Below, one piece after another: positions 8,286 through 16,569 of a stretch of 24,808 nucleotides of DNA. Source of the DNA: a virus; the IMG/VR virus record IMGVR_UViG_3300021961_000598, positions 1 to 24,808 of that record; one strand, written 5' to 3'. The first letter of the stretch is position 1. The number at the start of each line of letters is the position of its first letter. The position numbers and the translations under genes are program-made. The notes under the pieces are model-generated. The model saw only the letters and a list, made by a program, of their open reading frames with translations. It did not search any database and was not told the origin of the DNA.

Positions 8286-11200
8286 TTATCCTAAGGTTAA
8301 CACATACTCTACTGCTAAATTTTCAGCAGCGGAGTATGTAATTGCACCCGATGATCCTGCTACCGAAACCCACGATGTGCCATCAAAAATTTCTAAATAG
8401 TTTTGGTTAGTATTAAAGCGAACCATACCTATTTCTCTATTTGCAGCTGGCGGTCTCTGAATATCAAGACCAACTGGAACAACGAACCCTCCTGTACTAT
8501 CAATTTTAAAATAACCATTACCAGTATTTCTAATGTAAGTTATACCGTTATTAGTCCTGTTTGTAATAGATGAATTTTTGAAAGCTAGTTCGTCTATTAC
8601 AACAGATCCAGTTCCGTTTGCACTTAAATCTAAATCTGTATTAGTTGTTATTGTACTTATTAAATTTCCGTCTATTACAATGTCATCAACTTCAATTCTA
8701 TCTGCCCTAAACCTAGTTTGATTAATATCGGCTACTAAAGAGCCGTCTGCATAGAATCTAATAATATTATCATTAGCACCAGGTGTTAGTTCTGCTGTAA
8801 TATAAGTGTTTAGATCTAAATCGTACACTCCATTTAAAGCTATCCAATTTCCGTCATATCCTTCAAACAAGTTAGTATCTGTATTATAACGTATCATACC
8901 AACTTCGGGTGATGTAGGACGCTGTAAGGTTGTACCTGTTGGTAGATTAAATGCTCCTGTACTTTCTACTCTAACAGTTTCACTAGCAGAGTCTAATATA
9001 ATATCTCCAACTAGACTTTCAATAGTGTTCCCGCTAATTCTTAAATTACCAGTTTCAATTTTTTGACCTGATAAAATTGTAGTACTTCCGCCAGTAGTAA
9101 TAGTTAAACCAGTTGAAGTGTCAATATTAAACGAAGCACTTGTAAAATTAACTGTTCCTGTTTGTTGGTCTACGTGGAAAAGGTCACCAACTCTAAAGTC
9201 CCCTTTATGATCAACGGAACTATAACGTACTTTAGCATTGTTTAGCTCAGTTACTTCTTGTGTTTGAATTGCGTTTATTGGATCATTAGTTGTTTCTTTT
9301 CCTGCACCTACATATGCAAAGTTATGGCTTATTAAATACATTAATACACCAGGGCCATCGCCATATGCACCATAATTACCATATATTGATGCGCTACTTA
9401 TTGAACGCAACTCTCCGCCAAAGTCGGTATAGTCAACTAATGTAAATTCAGTTGCAGTTGCACCCCCGCTAAATCTAATATCTTGTTGATAAATTACATC
9501 ATCTTGAAATTCAGTGGATCCGTTGTTGCCATCAAATCTGGCCATTAAGACCGTTTCAGGCGTAACAATAACTCTGGTTGCAGGTGCTGTAAAGTTAGCA
9601 GTATATATTGCTACAGTGTTTACAACTCTAACATCGTCAATATAACCTTCTAGTTCGTTTAAGCCATTGTAGTCTGCTCCTAACACTAGAGGTTTTGCTA
9701 CACCGTAGTTGTTTCCGTCGGTATATGTTATACCTACTTGAGTTCCATCAACAAATAACTTAGTGTTGCCGTTTTCTCTTGTTACAGCAATATGATGCCA
9801 TGTGTTTGTAGACAGTGTTCCACCTGTTATTTTGTCTGCGCTATCTGTATAGTATCTAACTTGTCCGCTACTTGTAACATATACTGATGGTGCAATATCT
9901 GCTGCTGATCCTGCTCTGAAATCAAATATTTGTTGAGTGCCTGTTAAATTACTTAGATAAATCCATGTTTCAACAGTAAAATCATCAGTTAAAAATCCAA
10001 AATCATTTGTAGCTGATATATTTGCATAGTCTCCAGTTCCGTCAAGATAAAGACTTGACTCACCAAACTTTTGCTGTGTTATACTAAGTTGTGCATCACC
10101 GTTGGCTGTAATAGTTTTGCCGCCGCGTTCTACTGCTGTATTAAACCCGGATACTTTTCCGCTGATGTAAAATTTTCCATCTGCATCTACACTGTCAATT
10201 GTTCCAGTTGCCAACACAGTTGTATTATCAAAATCGTAATAAGTAACTGTTTCTCCAGCAACATACGAACCATTTACTCCAGTTACACGAAGTGCAGTCT
10301 TGCCTTGACCTGCAATTCCCGAATTGCTATCAAATAGATACATTGCTCTGTTTGCAAAATACGTAAAGCACGACATCCATTCAATTCTTGTTCCGTTAGT
10401 TGCAGTTACAGCATCAACACCGGGTGTAATAAATGTTGTACTTTGGAAAAGCACAGATGCTTCGTTAGTGCTAGGGTCAGCTACTGATGCATCAAAGTAT
10501 CCGCCTTTACCTGCGTCGCCTGATGCAAATCCTCTCGGATCAGATCCGCTAGTAACACTACCTTGTGTAATTACAGATACGTTTCTAATGTAAGGGCTTT
10601 TAGTTGAAACAGTAAACCCAGAATTAAACTTAAAAGCATAACCTGTGTTATTTAGGTTATCATAGTAAAAATCTTTAATTGTTAAATCTTCTACAGTTAC
10701 TTGACCGTTAAGTAAAAAGGCGTCATTACTTTGTGTTGCTAAAGAAGGTTTAATGTTAACACTTCTTAAACTATGTCCTTTAACAGTTACGCCTGCAGGA
10801 ATTGTAATTGGAAATGTTTCTGTATACGTACCTGGGTATATATGTACAGTGTCGCCTGCACTTGCATTTTCAACAGCATACTTAACTGACCCATAAGGAT
10901 CATTTGGATGATCGCCTGAATACGTGTCGTCACCATTTTCAGCAACATACCAAATATTTCCTTGGCGTAATGCAACATCAACGCCGTCAACTTCTAAGCT
11001 AGTAGTTGTAACAGTTCCTGCATAAAAATTATTAACCCAAACATCAGCCCATTGTTTTCCGCCTGCTGTTGGATCACTACCAAGACTCCATACATTGTCT
11101 TGATCAGGAATTATATTAGATTGTATTTCTGCATTAAAGACAACATTATCAGTATCTGCATCACCAATTGTAATATTTCCGTCAGCAGTGATAGAGCCTG

Positions 11201-11645
11201 TTGCAACAATGTTACCATATACATTAGTATCAGCAAAAATTTCAACAGTTCCTGTGCCGTTAGGGCGAAGCTCTAAATTAACATCTGCTGTTGAATCATA
11301 GTTATTAGTTCTAATAACATTGTTTTCTAATTCAATGCTATCTATTTGCAACTTGTTTTGATAGACTACAGTATCTGCTGTTCCTAAGTTTAGTCTTGGT
11401 TGTGAGGTAGATATTGTGTTTCCGGTTATAGTTATGTTTGCTATATTTGCAATAGAAGAAACATTTAATCCGTTAACTGAACTTGTTCCGCGTATGTCTA
11501 AATCATATTGAGGTTGATCAGTATGAATACCGATTCGGCCGTTCTGAACATCTAAATAAAGTAGGTCGGTCTCAAAGGCCAGATTAACCCCTTCGCGAAG
11601 GAGGTTAGCCTTTAAGAGCGGACCTGTAATACGACCAACAGCCAT
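8286..11645 (-). CDS. Tail fiber-like beta-helix protein with inserted LamG-like domain (1119 aa)
   Basis: The N-terminus VGRITGPLLKANLLREGVN matches the 830-aa neighbour (NGRIGGGVLKDNLLRNGIN). Residues 20-230 are fiber-shaft sequence (NGTGTVEIFADTNVYGNI, then SLGS...WADVWVNNF). A right-handed beta-helix starts at WYVAENGDDTYSGDHP (about 232) with PGTYTETFPITIPAGVTVKG, GFASGDAGKG and TFITPGVDA. At about 449-739 a segment absent from the neighbour is inserted; it includes a concanavalin/LamG-like domain (about 521-705: FTVETWIYLS, WHHIAVTRENG, LFVDGTQVG, GYIDDVRV). The backbone resumes with GGELRSIS..IYGNYGAYGDG and DFRVGDLFHVDQQTG. The C-terminal part carries two GM[IV]R[YF]NT...GxW motifs and ends in EYVLTLG. 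TGAGGAGAAGAG precedes the ATG. Probably a virion fiber subunit; ligand unknown. Confidence 0.9.
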   Translation of the reverse strand: MAVGRITGPLLKANLLREGVNLAFETDLLYLDVQNGRIGIHTDQPQYDLDIRGTSSVNGLNVSSIANIANITITGNTISTSQPRLNLGTADTVVYQNKLQIDSIELENNVIRTNNYDSTADVNLELRPNGTGTVEIFADTNVYGNIVATGSITADGNITIGDADTDNVVFNAEIQSNIIPDQDNVWSLGSDPTAGGKQWADVWVNNFYAGTVTTTSLEVDGVDVALRQGNIWYVAENGDDTYSGDHPNDPYGSVKYAVENASAGDTVHIYPGTYTETFPITIPAGVTVKGHSLRSVNIKPSLATQSNDAFLLNGQVTVEDLTIKDFYYDNLNNTGYAFKFNSGFTVSTKSPYIRNVSVITQGSVTSGSDPRGFASGDAGKGGYFDASVADPSTNEASVLFQSTTFITPGVDAVTATNGTRIEWMSCFTYFANRAMYLFDSNSGIAGQGKTALRVTGVNGSYVAGETVTYYDFDNTTVLATGTIDSVDADGKFYISGKVSGFNTAVERGGKTITANGDAQLSITQQKFGESSLYLDGTGDYANISATNDFGFLTDDFTVETWIYLSNLTGTQQIFDFRAGSAADIAPSVYVTSSGQVRYYTDSADKITGGTLSTNTWHHIAVTRENGNTKLFVDGTQVGITYTDGNNYGVAKPLVLGADYNGLNELEGYIDDVRVVNTVAIYTANFTAPATRVIVTPETVLMARFDGNNGSTEFQDDVIYQQDIRFSGGATATEFTLVDYTDFGGELRSISSASIYGNYGAYGDGPGVLMYLISHNFAYVGAGKETTNDPINAIQTQEVTELNNAKVRYSSVDHKGDFRVGDLFHVDQQTGTVNFTSASFNIDTSTGLTITTGGSTTILSGQKIETGNLRISGNTIESLVGDIILDSASETVRVESTGAFNLPTGTTLQRPTSPEVGMIRYNTDTNLFEGYDGNWIALNGVYDLDLNTYITAELTPGANDNIIRFYADGSLVADINQTRFRADRIEVDDIVIDGNLISTITTNTDLDLSANGTGSVVIDELAFKNSSITNRTNNGITYIRNTGNGYFKIDSTGGFVVPVGLDIQRPPAANREIGMVRFNTNQNYLEIFDGTSWVSVAGSSGAITYSAAENLAVEYVLTLG
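9531..10085 (-). other. LamG/concanavalin A-like domain within the 1119-aa fiber
   Basis: Residues about 521-705. FGESSLYLDGTGDYANI, DDFTVETWIYLSN, NTWHHIAVTRENGNTKLFVD and LEGYIDDVRVVNTVAIYT follow the Laminin_G_3 (PF13385) pattern in order. The domain is typically a sugar- or protein-binding jelly roll. It is bounded by residues that align with an uninterrupted stretch of the 830-aa paralog. Confidence 0.8.
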
Positions 11646-11777
11646 CTCTTCTCCTCAATACGGGGATCCTGTCCCTCTAACCAAATTTTCAGCTTGCGCT
11701 CTTTGCTGGTTAACCACAGTATGGACCTGCAAAAGTTGGTCGCTTCTGCATTAATAGTATTTATCGTTTTTGAGATT
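11646..11777 (-). other. Non-coding junction with late promoter and cryptic short frames
   Basis: This 132-bp gap between the 830-aa and 1119-aa fiber genes holds a late promoter element at 11758-11765. A 13-codon frame opens at an ATG at 11751 (MQKRPTFAGPYCG, stop at 11710). A different frame is open for 31 codons (11750-11655), ends in VNQQRAQAENLVRGTGSPY, and has its stop codon overlapping the ribosome-binding site of the 1119-aa gene. Neither frame has a canonical start with a Shine-Dalgarno sequence, so I do not call a gene. Confidence 0.4.
11758..11765 (-). promoter_or_regulatory. T4-type late promoter element GATAAATA
   Basis: GATAAATA on the minus strand (7/8 to TATAAATA), 112 bp upstream of the 1119-aa fiber start. 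The 13-mer ATAAATACTATTA beginning one base inside it also occurs exactly at 21950-21962 just after the portal gene, where the full element is TATAAATA. This shared extension supports a real phage promoter class. Confidence 0.55.
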
Positions 11778-14270
11778 TTACCCTAGGACAAGGGTATAAA
11801 GATCCATAATTTCATTCATAACAGTAACATCAACATTAGCACCTTCACCCGATGCTCGTATCCAGTTTAAACCATTATGAACTTCAAGAAAGTCTCTTTC
11901 AGTATTCCAACGTATCATTCCGGCTTCTACAGCACCTGGGTAATTTGAATTATTACCTACAGGAATGACAAATCCTCGATTAGTATCAATTTTAACGTAT
12001 CCTCTGCCTGTATTTGATATTGAAAATACACTGCCGCTAGAGTCTTCAATTACGCTAGCATCAATTTTTAAATTATATATGTTAGTAACTCCTAGTCCGT
12101 TGGGAGTTAGTAAAAGGTCATCAGAGTTTTGAGTTGTGGTGATTAATTTGTTATTAGCTAAAATATTATTTGTTTCTAGCCCATTAAGCTGGAATTCTGT
12201 TGCAGTTACTCTACCTGTTTCTATGTTATTTGCAGTAAGTACAATATTACCTAATGCATTATTTGCATTAATATTTGTTCTCCTGTTATCACTATAAACT
12301 CCATTAAAAGAAACATTAGCTGAACTAAATCCTTCGTATGCATTTAGTTGTGTGTTGAAACGAATATCCGACTCTTCATTCTTGCGCTGACTAGTAGTTC
12401 CTCTTGGGAGAATAAAAATACTGTTATTTGTGTCTACGTCAAATACTTTGGTTGTAGGAGACCATATTAAGTCTCCGTCAACGGTTTCTATAACATTTCC
12501 ATTAAATCTTATATTTCCTGTGTCAACACGTTCGCCATCTATGTATGTTATGCTGTTAGCAGTAGCAATATATATTGCTGTAATGCCACTAAAATCAACA
12601 GTGTTAGCATCAATACTAGTACTACCTTTTTCAAAATCTGCAAAGAATGCGTTGCCTACGCGAAAGGTTCCTAAATGATCAGTTGTAACAAAGTAAATTT
12701 TTCCACCGTTAAGTTCTACAATTTCTTGATCTTGTAATGCTAATGAAGCATCGTTGGAATAATCTTTTCCGCTTCCAGTATATGCAAAACTGTGTCCAAC
12801 AAAGTACATTACGCAGTTTGCACCGTCAGCAACTGCTCCATAGTTTCCATAAGAAGTAGATGTACCAATACTTCTAAGTTCTGCGCCGTACTTAGCACCT
12901 AGACTAAAAAGTCCCAAGGTTCCTTGTGTTGCATATATTGCCCTGTTAGAGAAATATGTAAAACAATTTACCCATTCAACCCTTACTCCATTTTTCATAG
13001 TAAGTGTGTCAACACCTGGTGTTATAAATGTTACTTTTTCAAATAACATGCTAGGATGCACGGTACTGCTATGAAGAACACTACCGTCAATTAAAGCGCC
13101 TTTACCTGCGTCGCCTGATGCAAATCCTCTTGGATCCAACGGATCTGTTCCTGCTGTTGATCCATATGTTACAACAGTTACATTTTTAACATACGGACTT
13201 CTGTCAGTGATAATTGCTCCAGGTGCAAAGCTAAATGCATAGCCTGTGTCGTTTAAATTATCATAAAAAAAGTCAGCAATAGTTACATGTTCTACCATTG
13301 TGTTTTGATTTAATTCAAAAACATTTTTTGACTCAGATCCGGCTGCTGGTTTAATAATTACACCACGAATATTTTCGCCAGTAACTGTAGTATTTTCAGG
13401 AACAACTAATGGTAAGTTTTCTTCATACTCCCCTGGATAAACAAATATAGTAACAGGACCGGCTGTGCTAGAATCAGCAACAGCTAAGGCATGTTCAATT
13501 GTTCTAAATGCACCATGTTGATGATCGCCTACATTAGTATCATCTCCTAGAGTACTAACATAAAAAATATTACCTTGACGTAATGCTAATGATGTATCAG
13601 AAACTGCAAAAGATCCAACTTCTACTCTAAGACCGTTTAGTAGATTACTGTATAAGTCTTTCCATTTTTTAGTTGGCGAACCTAAAGACCTAGTATTATC
13701 ATCCGGTATAATATCACTGTTAACATCTGATTCGAAATCAACTACATCGGTTGCATCATTGCCTAAAGTTAAATTTCCACCAAAGTTAATATTTCCAGTA
13801 GCATGTAAACTTCCGGTAATATTTGTATTTGCATATAGTTCTAATTTTCCTAATCCTACAGGTCTAATTTCTAAATTAGTATTTGGTGTATTAGTTGAAA
13901 TTGTGTTAAAATTAAAATTAATATTGTCTGTACTAATCGAAGAAGCAACAATTGTTGACGCTGATTGTATGTTTATATTACCAGAACTATCAAATGCATT
14001 TATATCGTTATTTTGTATTTCAAAAGTGGCTATATTAGCATATGCAGGATCTTCTAAAAATGTAGTTGCTAACGTTCCATTAACAGATAAATCATTAGAA
14101 GGAAATTCTGTGTTAACACCAATGCGATTGTTTACAACATCAAGTTGTAGTAGCGGTCTGTTTGCAGCAATCTCAGAAGAAGTATTGGCAAAATTTAAAT
14201 TTATTCCGTTGCGTAATAGATTGTCTTTTAATACGCCGCCGCCGATACGGCCATTTTGTGGTTCAGACAT
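11778..14270 (-). CDS. Tail fiber-like beta-helix protein (830 aa)
   Basis: Starts at ATG 14270 behind a strong AGGAGG. The N-terminal NGRIGGGVLKDNLLRNGIN and LQLDVVNNRIGVNTEFPSN are fiber-type beta repeats. NLEIRPVGLGKLELYANTNI and SLGSPTKKWKDLYSN follow, then a right-handed beta-helix from FYVSTLGDDTNVGDHQHGAF (about 236) to about 530, with YPGEYEENLPLVVPENTTV and RGFASGDAGKG. C-terminal motifs IRFNTQLNAYEGF (about 636) and GMIRWNTERDFLEVHNGLNW (about 784) follow, ending DLYTLVLG. Full-length similarity to the 1119-aa protein shows the two arose by duplication; this copy lacks the LamG insert. There is no trypsin-like S74 chaperone domain. Likely a structural fiber subunit, by homology pattern and context. 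Confidence 0.9.
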   Translation of the reverse strand: MSEPQNGRIGGGVLKDNLLRNGINLNFANTSSEIAANRPLLQLDVVNNRIGVNTEFPSNDLSVNGTLATTFLEDPAYANIATFEIQNNDINAFDSSGNINIQSASTIVASSISTDNINFNFNTISTNTPNTNLEIRPVGLGKLELYANTNITGSLHATGNINFGGNLTLGNDATDVVDFESDVNSDIIPDDNTRSLGSPTKKWKDLYSNLLNGLRVEVGSFAVSDTSLALRQGNIFYVSTLGDDTNVGDHQHGAFRTIEHALAVADSSTAGPVTIFVYPGEYEENLPLVVPENTTVTGENIRGVIIKPAAGSESKNVFELNQNTMVEHVTIADFFYDNLNDTGYAFSFAPGAIITDRSPYVKNVTVVTYGSTAGTDPLDPRGFASGDAGKGALIDGSVLHSSTVHPSMLFEKVTFITPGVDTLTMKNGVRVEWVNCFTYFSNRAIYATQGTLGLFSLGAKYGAELRSIGTSTSYGNYGAVADGANCVMYFVGHSFAYTGSGKDYSNDASLALQDQEIVELNGGKIYFVTTDHLGTFRVGNAFFADFEKGSTSIDANTVDFSGITAIYIATANSITYIDGERVDTGNIRFNGNVIETVDGDLIWSPTTKVFDVDTNNSIFILPRGTTSQRKNEESDIRFNTQLNAYEGFSSANVSFNGVYSDNRRTNINANNALGNIVLTANNIETGRVTATEFQLNGLETNNILANNKLITTTQNSDDLLLTPNGLGVTNIYNLKIDASVIEDSSGSVFSISNTGRGYVKIDTNRGFVIPVGNNSNYPGAVEAGMIRWNTERDFLEVHNGLNWIRASGEGANVDVTVMNEIMDLYTLVLG

Positions 14271-14290
14271 TGATCCCTCCTAAGACAATG

Positions 14291-14298
14291 TATTTATT
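14291..14298 (-). promoter_or_regulatory. Possible late promoter element AATAAATA
   Basis: AATAAATA on the minus strand (7/8 to TATAAATA), overlapping the end of the 175-aa gene and 20 bp upstream of the ATG at 14270. A start about 7 bp downstream would give a short leader that still contains the AGGAGG. Followed by C like the other elements here. AT-richness makes chance matches likely, so this is weaker. Confidence 0.35.
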
Positions 14299-14821
14299 TG
14301 TCAAAGTTATGAATAACAGTTATGTCTTTTCCAAAAGGTACTGCTGAACCAAACTCTAAATAATGCCCCGAAGGTTTACCACTAGGGTTTTGTACTATAG
14401 TATAGTTAGTATAAGGTATTTGATAAACGTTTTCTACAAATACTAAAATGTGCATCTCGTTTTCCGGAATTGGGAAATCAGTATCTCCGGAATTTAATGT
14501 TCCAAAAATAGTTTCAACTCCATCTGCTCCAGTAAATGTTTGCATGTGTATACCAGGGTTTCTGTTTGGCTCTTTAAATCTAATTTTTCGCCATGCACCA
14601 TTTTGATATGTCTCTAATTCATTCGAGTCTGTGTTATACCTTATTTGTCCGTTAGTTGATCCAGTTATAATTCCTGTTTCTCCGGGACGCTCTGGTGTAG
14701 TTCCAACAGGTACAACTAATGCACGATCGCTGTCAACAATTACTTGATCGTCAACATCGTAATGCACACCTTTTCCTGCAGGTGATCTAGTATTTGTGCT
14801 TTGACGTTTAATATATCTCAT
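14294..14821 (-). CDS. Fiber-cassette protein with IRYNT motif (175 aa)
   Basis: I take the ATG at 14821 (MRYIKRQSTNTRSPAGKG), which overlaps the stop of the upstream gene by one base (TAATG) and has GGAAG close upstream. An in-frame ATG at 14836 would add five residues (MDGSI). The middle holds DRALVVPVGTTPERPGETG and GQIRYNTDSNELETYQNGAW (about 58-77), a motif repeated in both large beta-helix fibers. The C-terminal half, about 100 residues with IFGTLNSGDTDFPIPENEMH and VFVENVYQIPYTNYTIVQNP, looks like a separate beta domain that ends HNFDK. Translation is probably coupled to the preceding gene. A small tail or fiber component is likely from motif sharing and position. Confidence 0.85.
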   Translation of the reverse strand: MRYIKRQSTNTRSPAGKGVHYDVDDQVIVDSDRALVVPVGTTPERPGETGIITGSTNGQIRYNTDSNELETYQNGAWRKIRFKEPNRNPGIHMQTFTGADGVETIFGTLNSGDTDFPIPENEMHILVFVENVYQIPYTNYTIVQNPSGKPSGHYLEFGSAVPFGKDITVIHNFDK

Positions 14822-15144
14822 TATACTTCCATCCAACTTATTGTAGCACTTAAATTTGCAGGAAGTTCTCCTAGCATTACTACAGAGTCGCCTTCTTCTA
14901 AAATTATTTTTTCATTATCAAATGTAAAAGTTTCTCCTACAGGTACCGGACAACTTCTTAGTATCATGTTTGCAATACTTTTAGGTTCGCCGCTCTTAAC
15001 TAGATGCATATCAAATACAGTATCGTTAGCACCAGAAGTAGCTGTATTACAAACAAGTACATTCGTTATAGCATAACGCTTGCCTACAGGAACTGTAAGT
15101 AGTGTTGTATCAATAATTGTTAGTTGTGCGTTTGCTATTCCCAT
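14821..15144 (-). CDS. Small beta-rich virion protein, paralog A (107 aa)
   Basis: MGIANAQLTIIDTTLLTVPVGKR aligns along its length with the 126-aa protein encoded just before it; shared features are TTLL.VP..K.YA.T..[IL]VCNT, FD.HL, GET[FY].F..EKIIL, D.VV and L.AT[IV]S[WY].E. The pattern predicts a compact beta sandwich. Starts one base after the stop of its paralog, with TTGGAAATAT upstream, and its stop overlaps the next start, so the three genes are probably translationally coupled. No signal peptide. Function unknown; position suggests a fiber accessory or decoration protein. Confidence 0.85.
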   Translation of the reverse strand: MGIANAQLTIIDTTLLTVPVGKRYAITNVLVCNTATSGANDTVFDMHLVKSGEPKSIANMILRSCPVPVGETFTFDNEKIILEEGDSVVMLGELPANLSATISWMEV

Positions 15145-15145
15145 T

Positions 15146-15526
15146 TTATATTTCCAAATAACTTACTGTTGCAGAAAGAAAAGTGTAACCGGTTGGACTT
15201 CCTAAATTTTCATCAGGGGTTGATACTAATACAACTGCATCTTCTTCAGTTAATATTATTTTCTCTGAATTAAAACTGTAAGTTTCACCAGCATCTAAAA
15301 CAATTGCATTTATTACTTTATTTCTATCATCTATTGCATCTGCTACTACACCCAGTGCAGCATCAATTTCTGATTTAGTTATTAAATGTAAATCAAACTG
15401 TGCTAAACTGCCTGGCGGCGTATCTGTGTTACAAACTATTAAAGAGGTTAACGCATAACTTTTAGATGCAGGAACAGATAGCAATGTTGTATTTCCAGTG
15501 TTTAATCTTTTATTTTCTATTGCCAT
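15146..15526 (-). CDS. Small beta-rich virion protein, paralog B (126 aa)
   Basis: MAIENKRLNTGNTTLLSVPASK is clearly related to the following 107-aa gene and is longer because of an insert around residues 52-75 (KSEIDAALGVVADAIDDRN) and a longer loop near the C-terminus (TPDENLGSPTGYTF). AAGGA lies upstream of the ATG at suitable spacing. The pair is a local tandem duplication. A third, more divergent relative lies at 7950-8279 beside the giant fiber. No enzymatic motif seen. Confidence 0.85.
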   Translation of the reverse strand: MAIENKRLNTGNTTLLSVPASKSYALTSLIVCNTDTPPGSLAQFDLHLITKSEIDAALGVVADAIDDRNKVINAIVLDAGETYSFNSEKIILTEEDAVVLVSTPDENLGSPTGYTFLSATVSYLEI

Positions 15527-15535
15527 TGTGTATCC

Positions 15536-16522
15536 TTAAAAAATCATGCTATAAATTAATGATCTATTATTACTTATTATTTCGTCTCGTGTTGTTTGAT
15601 GATTAACAAAAAACAACCCGCTGCCGCCAACGCCTTGATCTCTTACATATAGCTTTAGTCCGTCAATAGAACTAGCTGGATTTGAGTCTGCATTATCTGG
15701 ATAAGGCTGATTTAGTAAATTTTTAATTTCTAATGTATCGTCAACTACAACTACGCCAGTGCCAGGAGCAGATAAAATTAGATCATCATTTGATGATATT
15801 GTTTCTATTCGTGTTCCTACAATCCTAACATCGCTTAGTTCTAATCTATCTTCATAAAATGTTGCTACCGGAACTGTGTCAATCGCAACTTCAACGTTAC
15901 TTGGTAATCCAGTTGTCTCTGTATCACGTGCCCTAACTGTTGTTGGGGTAATAATACCATCACCAATTTGCGTTAACAGTGTATTTGCAAATGCAGTAAC
16001 AATAGAATCGTCAACGTATTTTTTGTTAGGTACGTGATCGTCATCTATTACTCTAGATTCATAATTAATAGTGCCTTCAACGCTTATAACTCCTACGCCT
16101 GAATTAATTAAATATAAATTACTTCCGGCAGTATTAATTGAATTAGTTCTTATACCAACTAAGCCGCTATTTGTTGCTGCGGTAGTTTTGAAAGCAAAAG
16201 CACCGTTATACGAGTTGCCGCCGGCGTACCAAGAAATATCTTCGTCAAATACAAACGTAGTATCAGGGTATACACCTCTGTCTATACGTATACCAGCTTC
16301 ATTTAAAGTTACACCCGATCCTGTTTCTCCGCTGTTTACAACAATAATGTTATCGCGAACGGTCAAGTCTTCAGATTGTACAGTAGTTGTGTTTCCTTGT
16401 ACATACAAGTCGCCAGTAACCCATACCCGACCCATTTCTGGACCAGTGTTTAATGTTATCTGACCACCGTGTTCTACTTGAATTTGGTAGTTACCGTTTG
16501 GTATATTTAAAAACTTAGACAT
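15536..16522 (-). CDS. Fiber/baseplate-associated structural protein (328 aa)
   Basis: The N-terminus MSKFLNIPNGNYQIQVEHGG leads to GDLYVQGNTTTVQSEDLTVRDN (about 37-58), a shaft-type beta repeat. GIRIDRG and FVFDEDISWYAG follow, then HVPNKKYVDDSI (about 163-174) and a C-terminal beta region with LILSAPGTGVVVVDDTLEI, the same style as the NGTGSVVIDELAF stretch in the large fibers. It ends with the hydrophobic SLIYSMIF. The upstream sequence is only weakly purine-rich (GGGAATCGAG), unlike the strong sites of its neighbours. First gene of the fiber cassette, separated from the preceding gene by a GC-rich hairpin. Probably a virion structural protein; exact place unknown. Confidence 0.85.
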   Translation of the reverse strand: MSKFLNIPNGNYQIQVEHGGQITLNTGPEMGRVWVTGDLYVQGNTTTVQSEDLTVRDNIIVVNSGETGSGVTLNEAGIRIDRGVYPDTTFVFDEDISWYAGGNSYNGAFAFKTTAATNSGLVGIRTNSINTAGSNLYLINSGVGVISVEGTINYESRVIDDDHVPNKKYVDDSIVTAFANTLLTQIGDGIITPTTVRARDTETTGLPSNVEVAIDTVPVATFYEDRLELSDVRIVGTRIETISSNDDLILSAPGTGVVVVDDTLEIKNLLNQPYPDNADSNPASSIDGLKLYVRDQGVGGSGLFFVNHQTTRDEIISNNRSLIYSMIF

Positions 16523-16540
16523 TCTCGATTCCCGATTAAA

Positions 16541-16560
16541 GTGGGGGATTGCTCCCCCAC
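16541..16560 (-). terminator. GC-rich hairpin, weak terminator or processing site
   Basis: On the minus strand GTGGGGGA-GCAA-TCCCCCAC makes an 8-bp perfect stem with a GNRA tetraloop, followed by TTTAAT. The U tract is short, so it may attenuate transcription or protect the 3' end of the upstream mRNA rather than fully terminate. It lies in the 47-bp gap between the 133-aa and 328-aa genes. Confidence 0.6.
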
Positions 16561-16569
16561 ATAATTACC

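Noticed and set aside
13759-14283. 174-codon plus-strand frame
   Set aside because: Lies entirely opposite the 830-aa fiber gene. Its hydrophobic composition is what beta-rich fiber codons give in antisense.
16071-16463. 130-codon plus-strand frame
   Set aside because: Opposite the 328-aa gene, no motif and no Shine-Dalgarno sequence.
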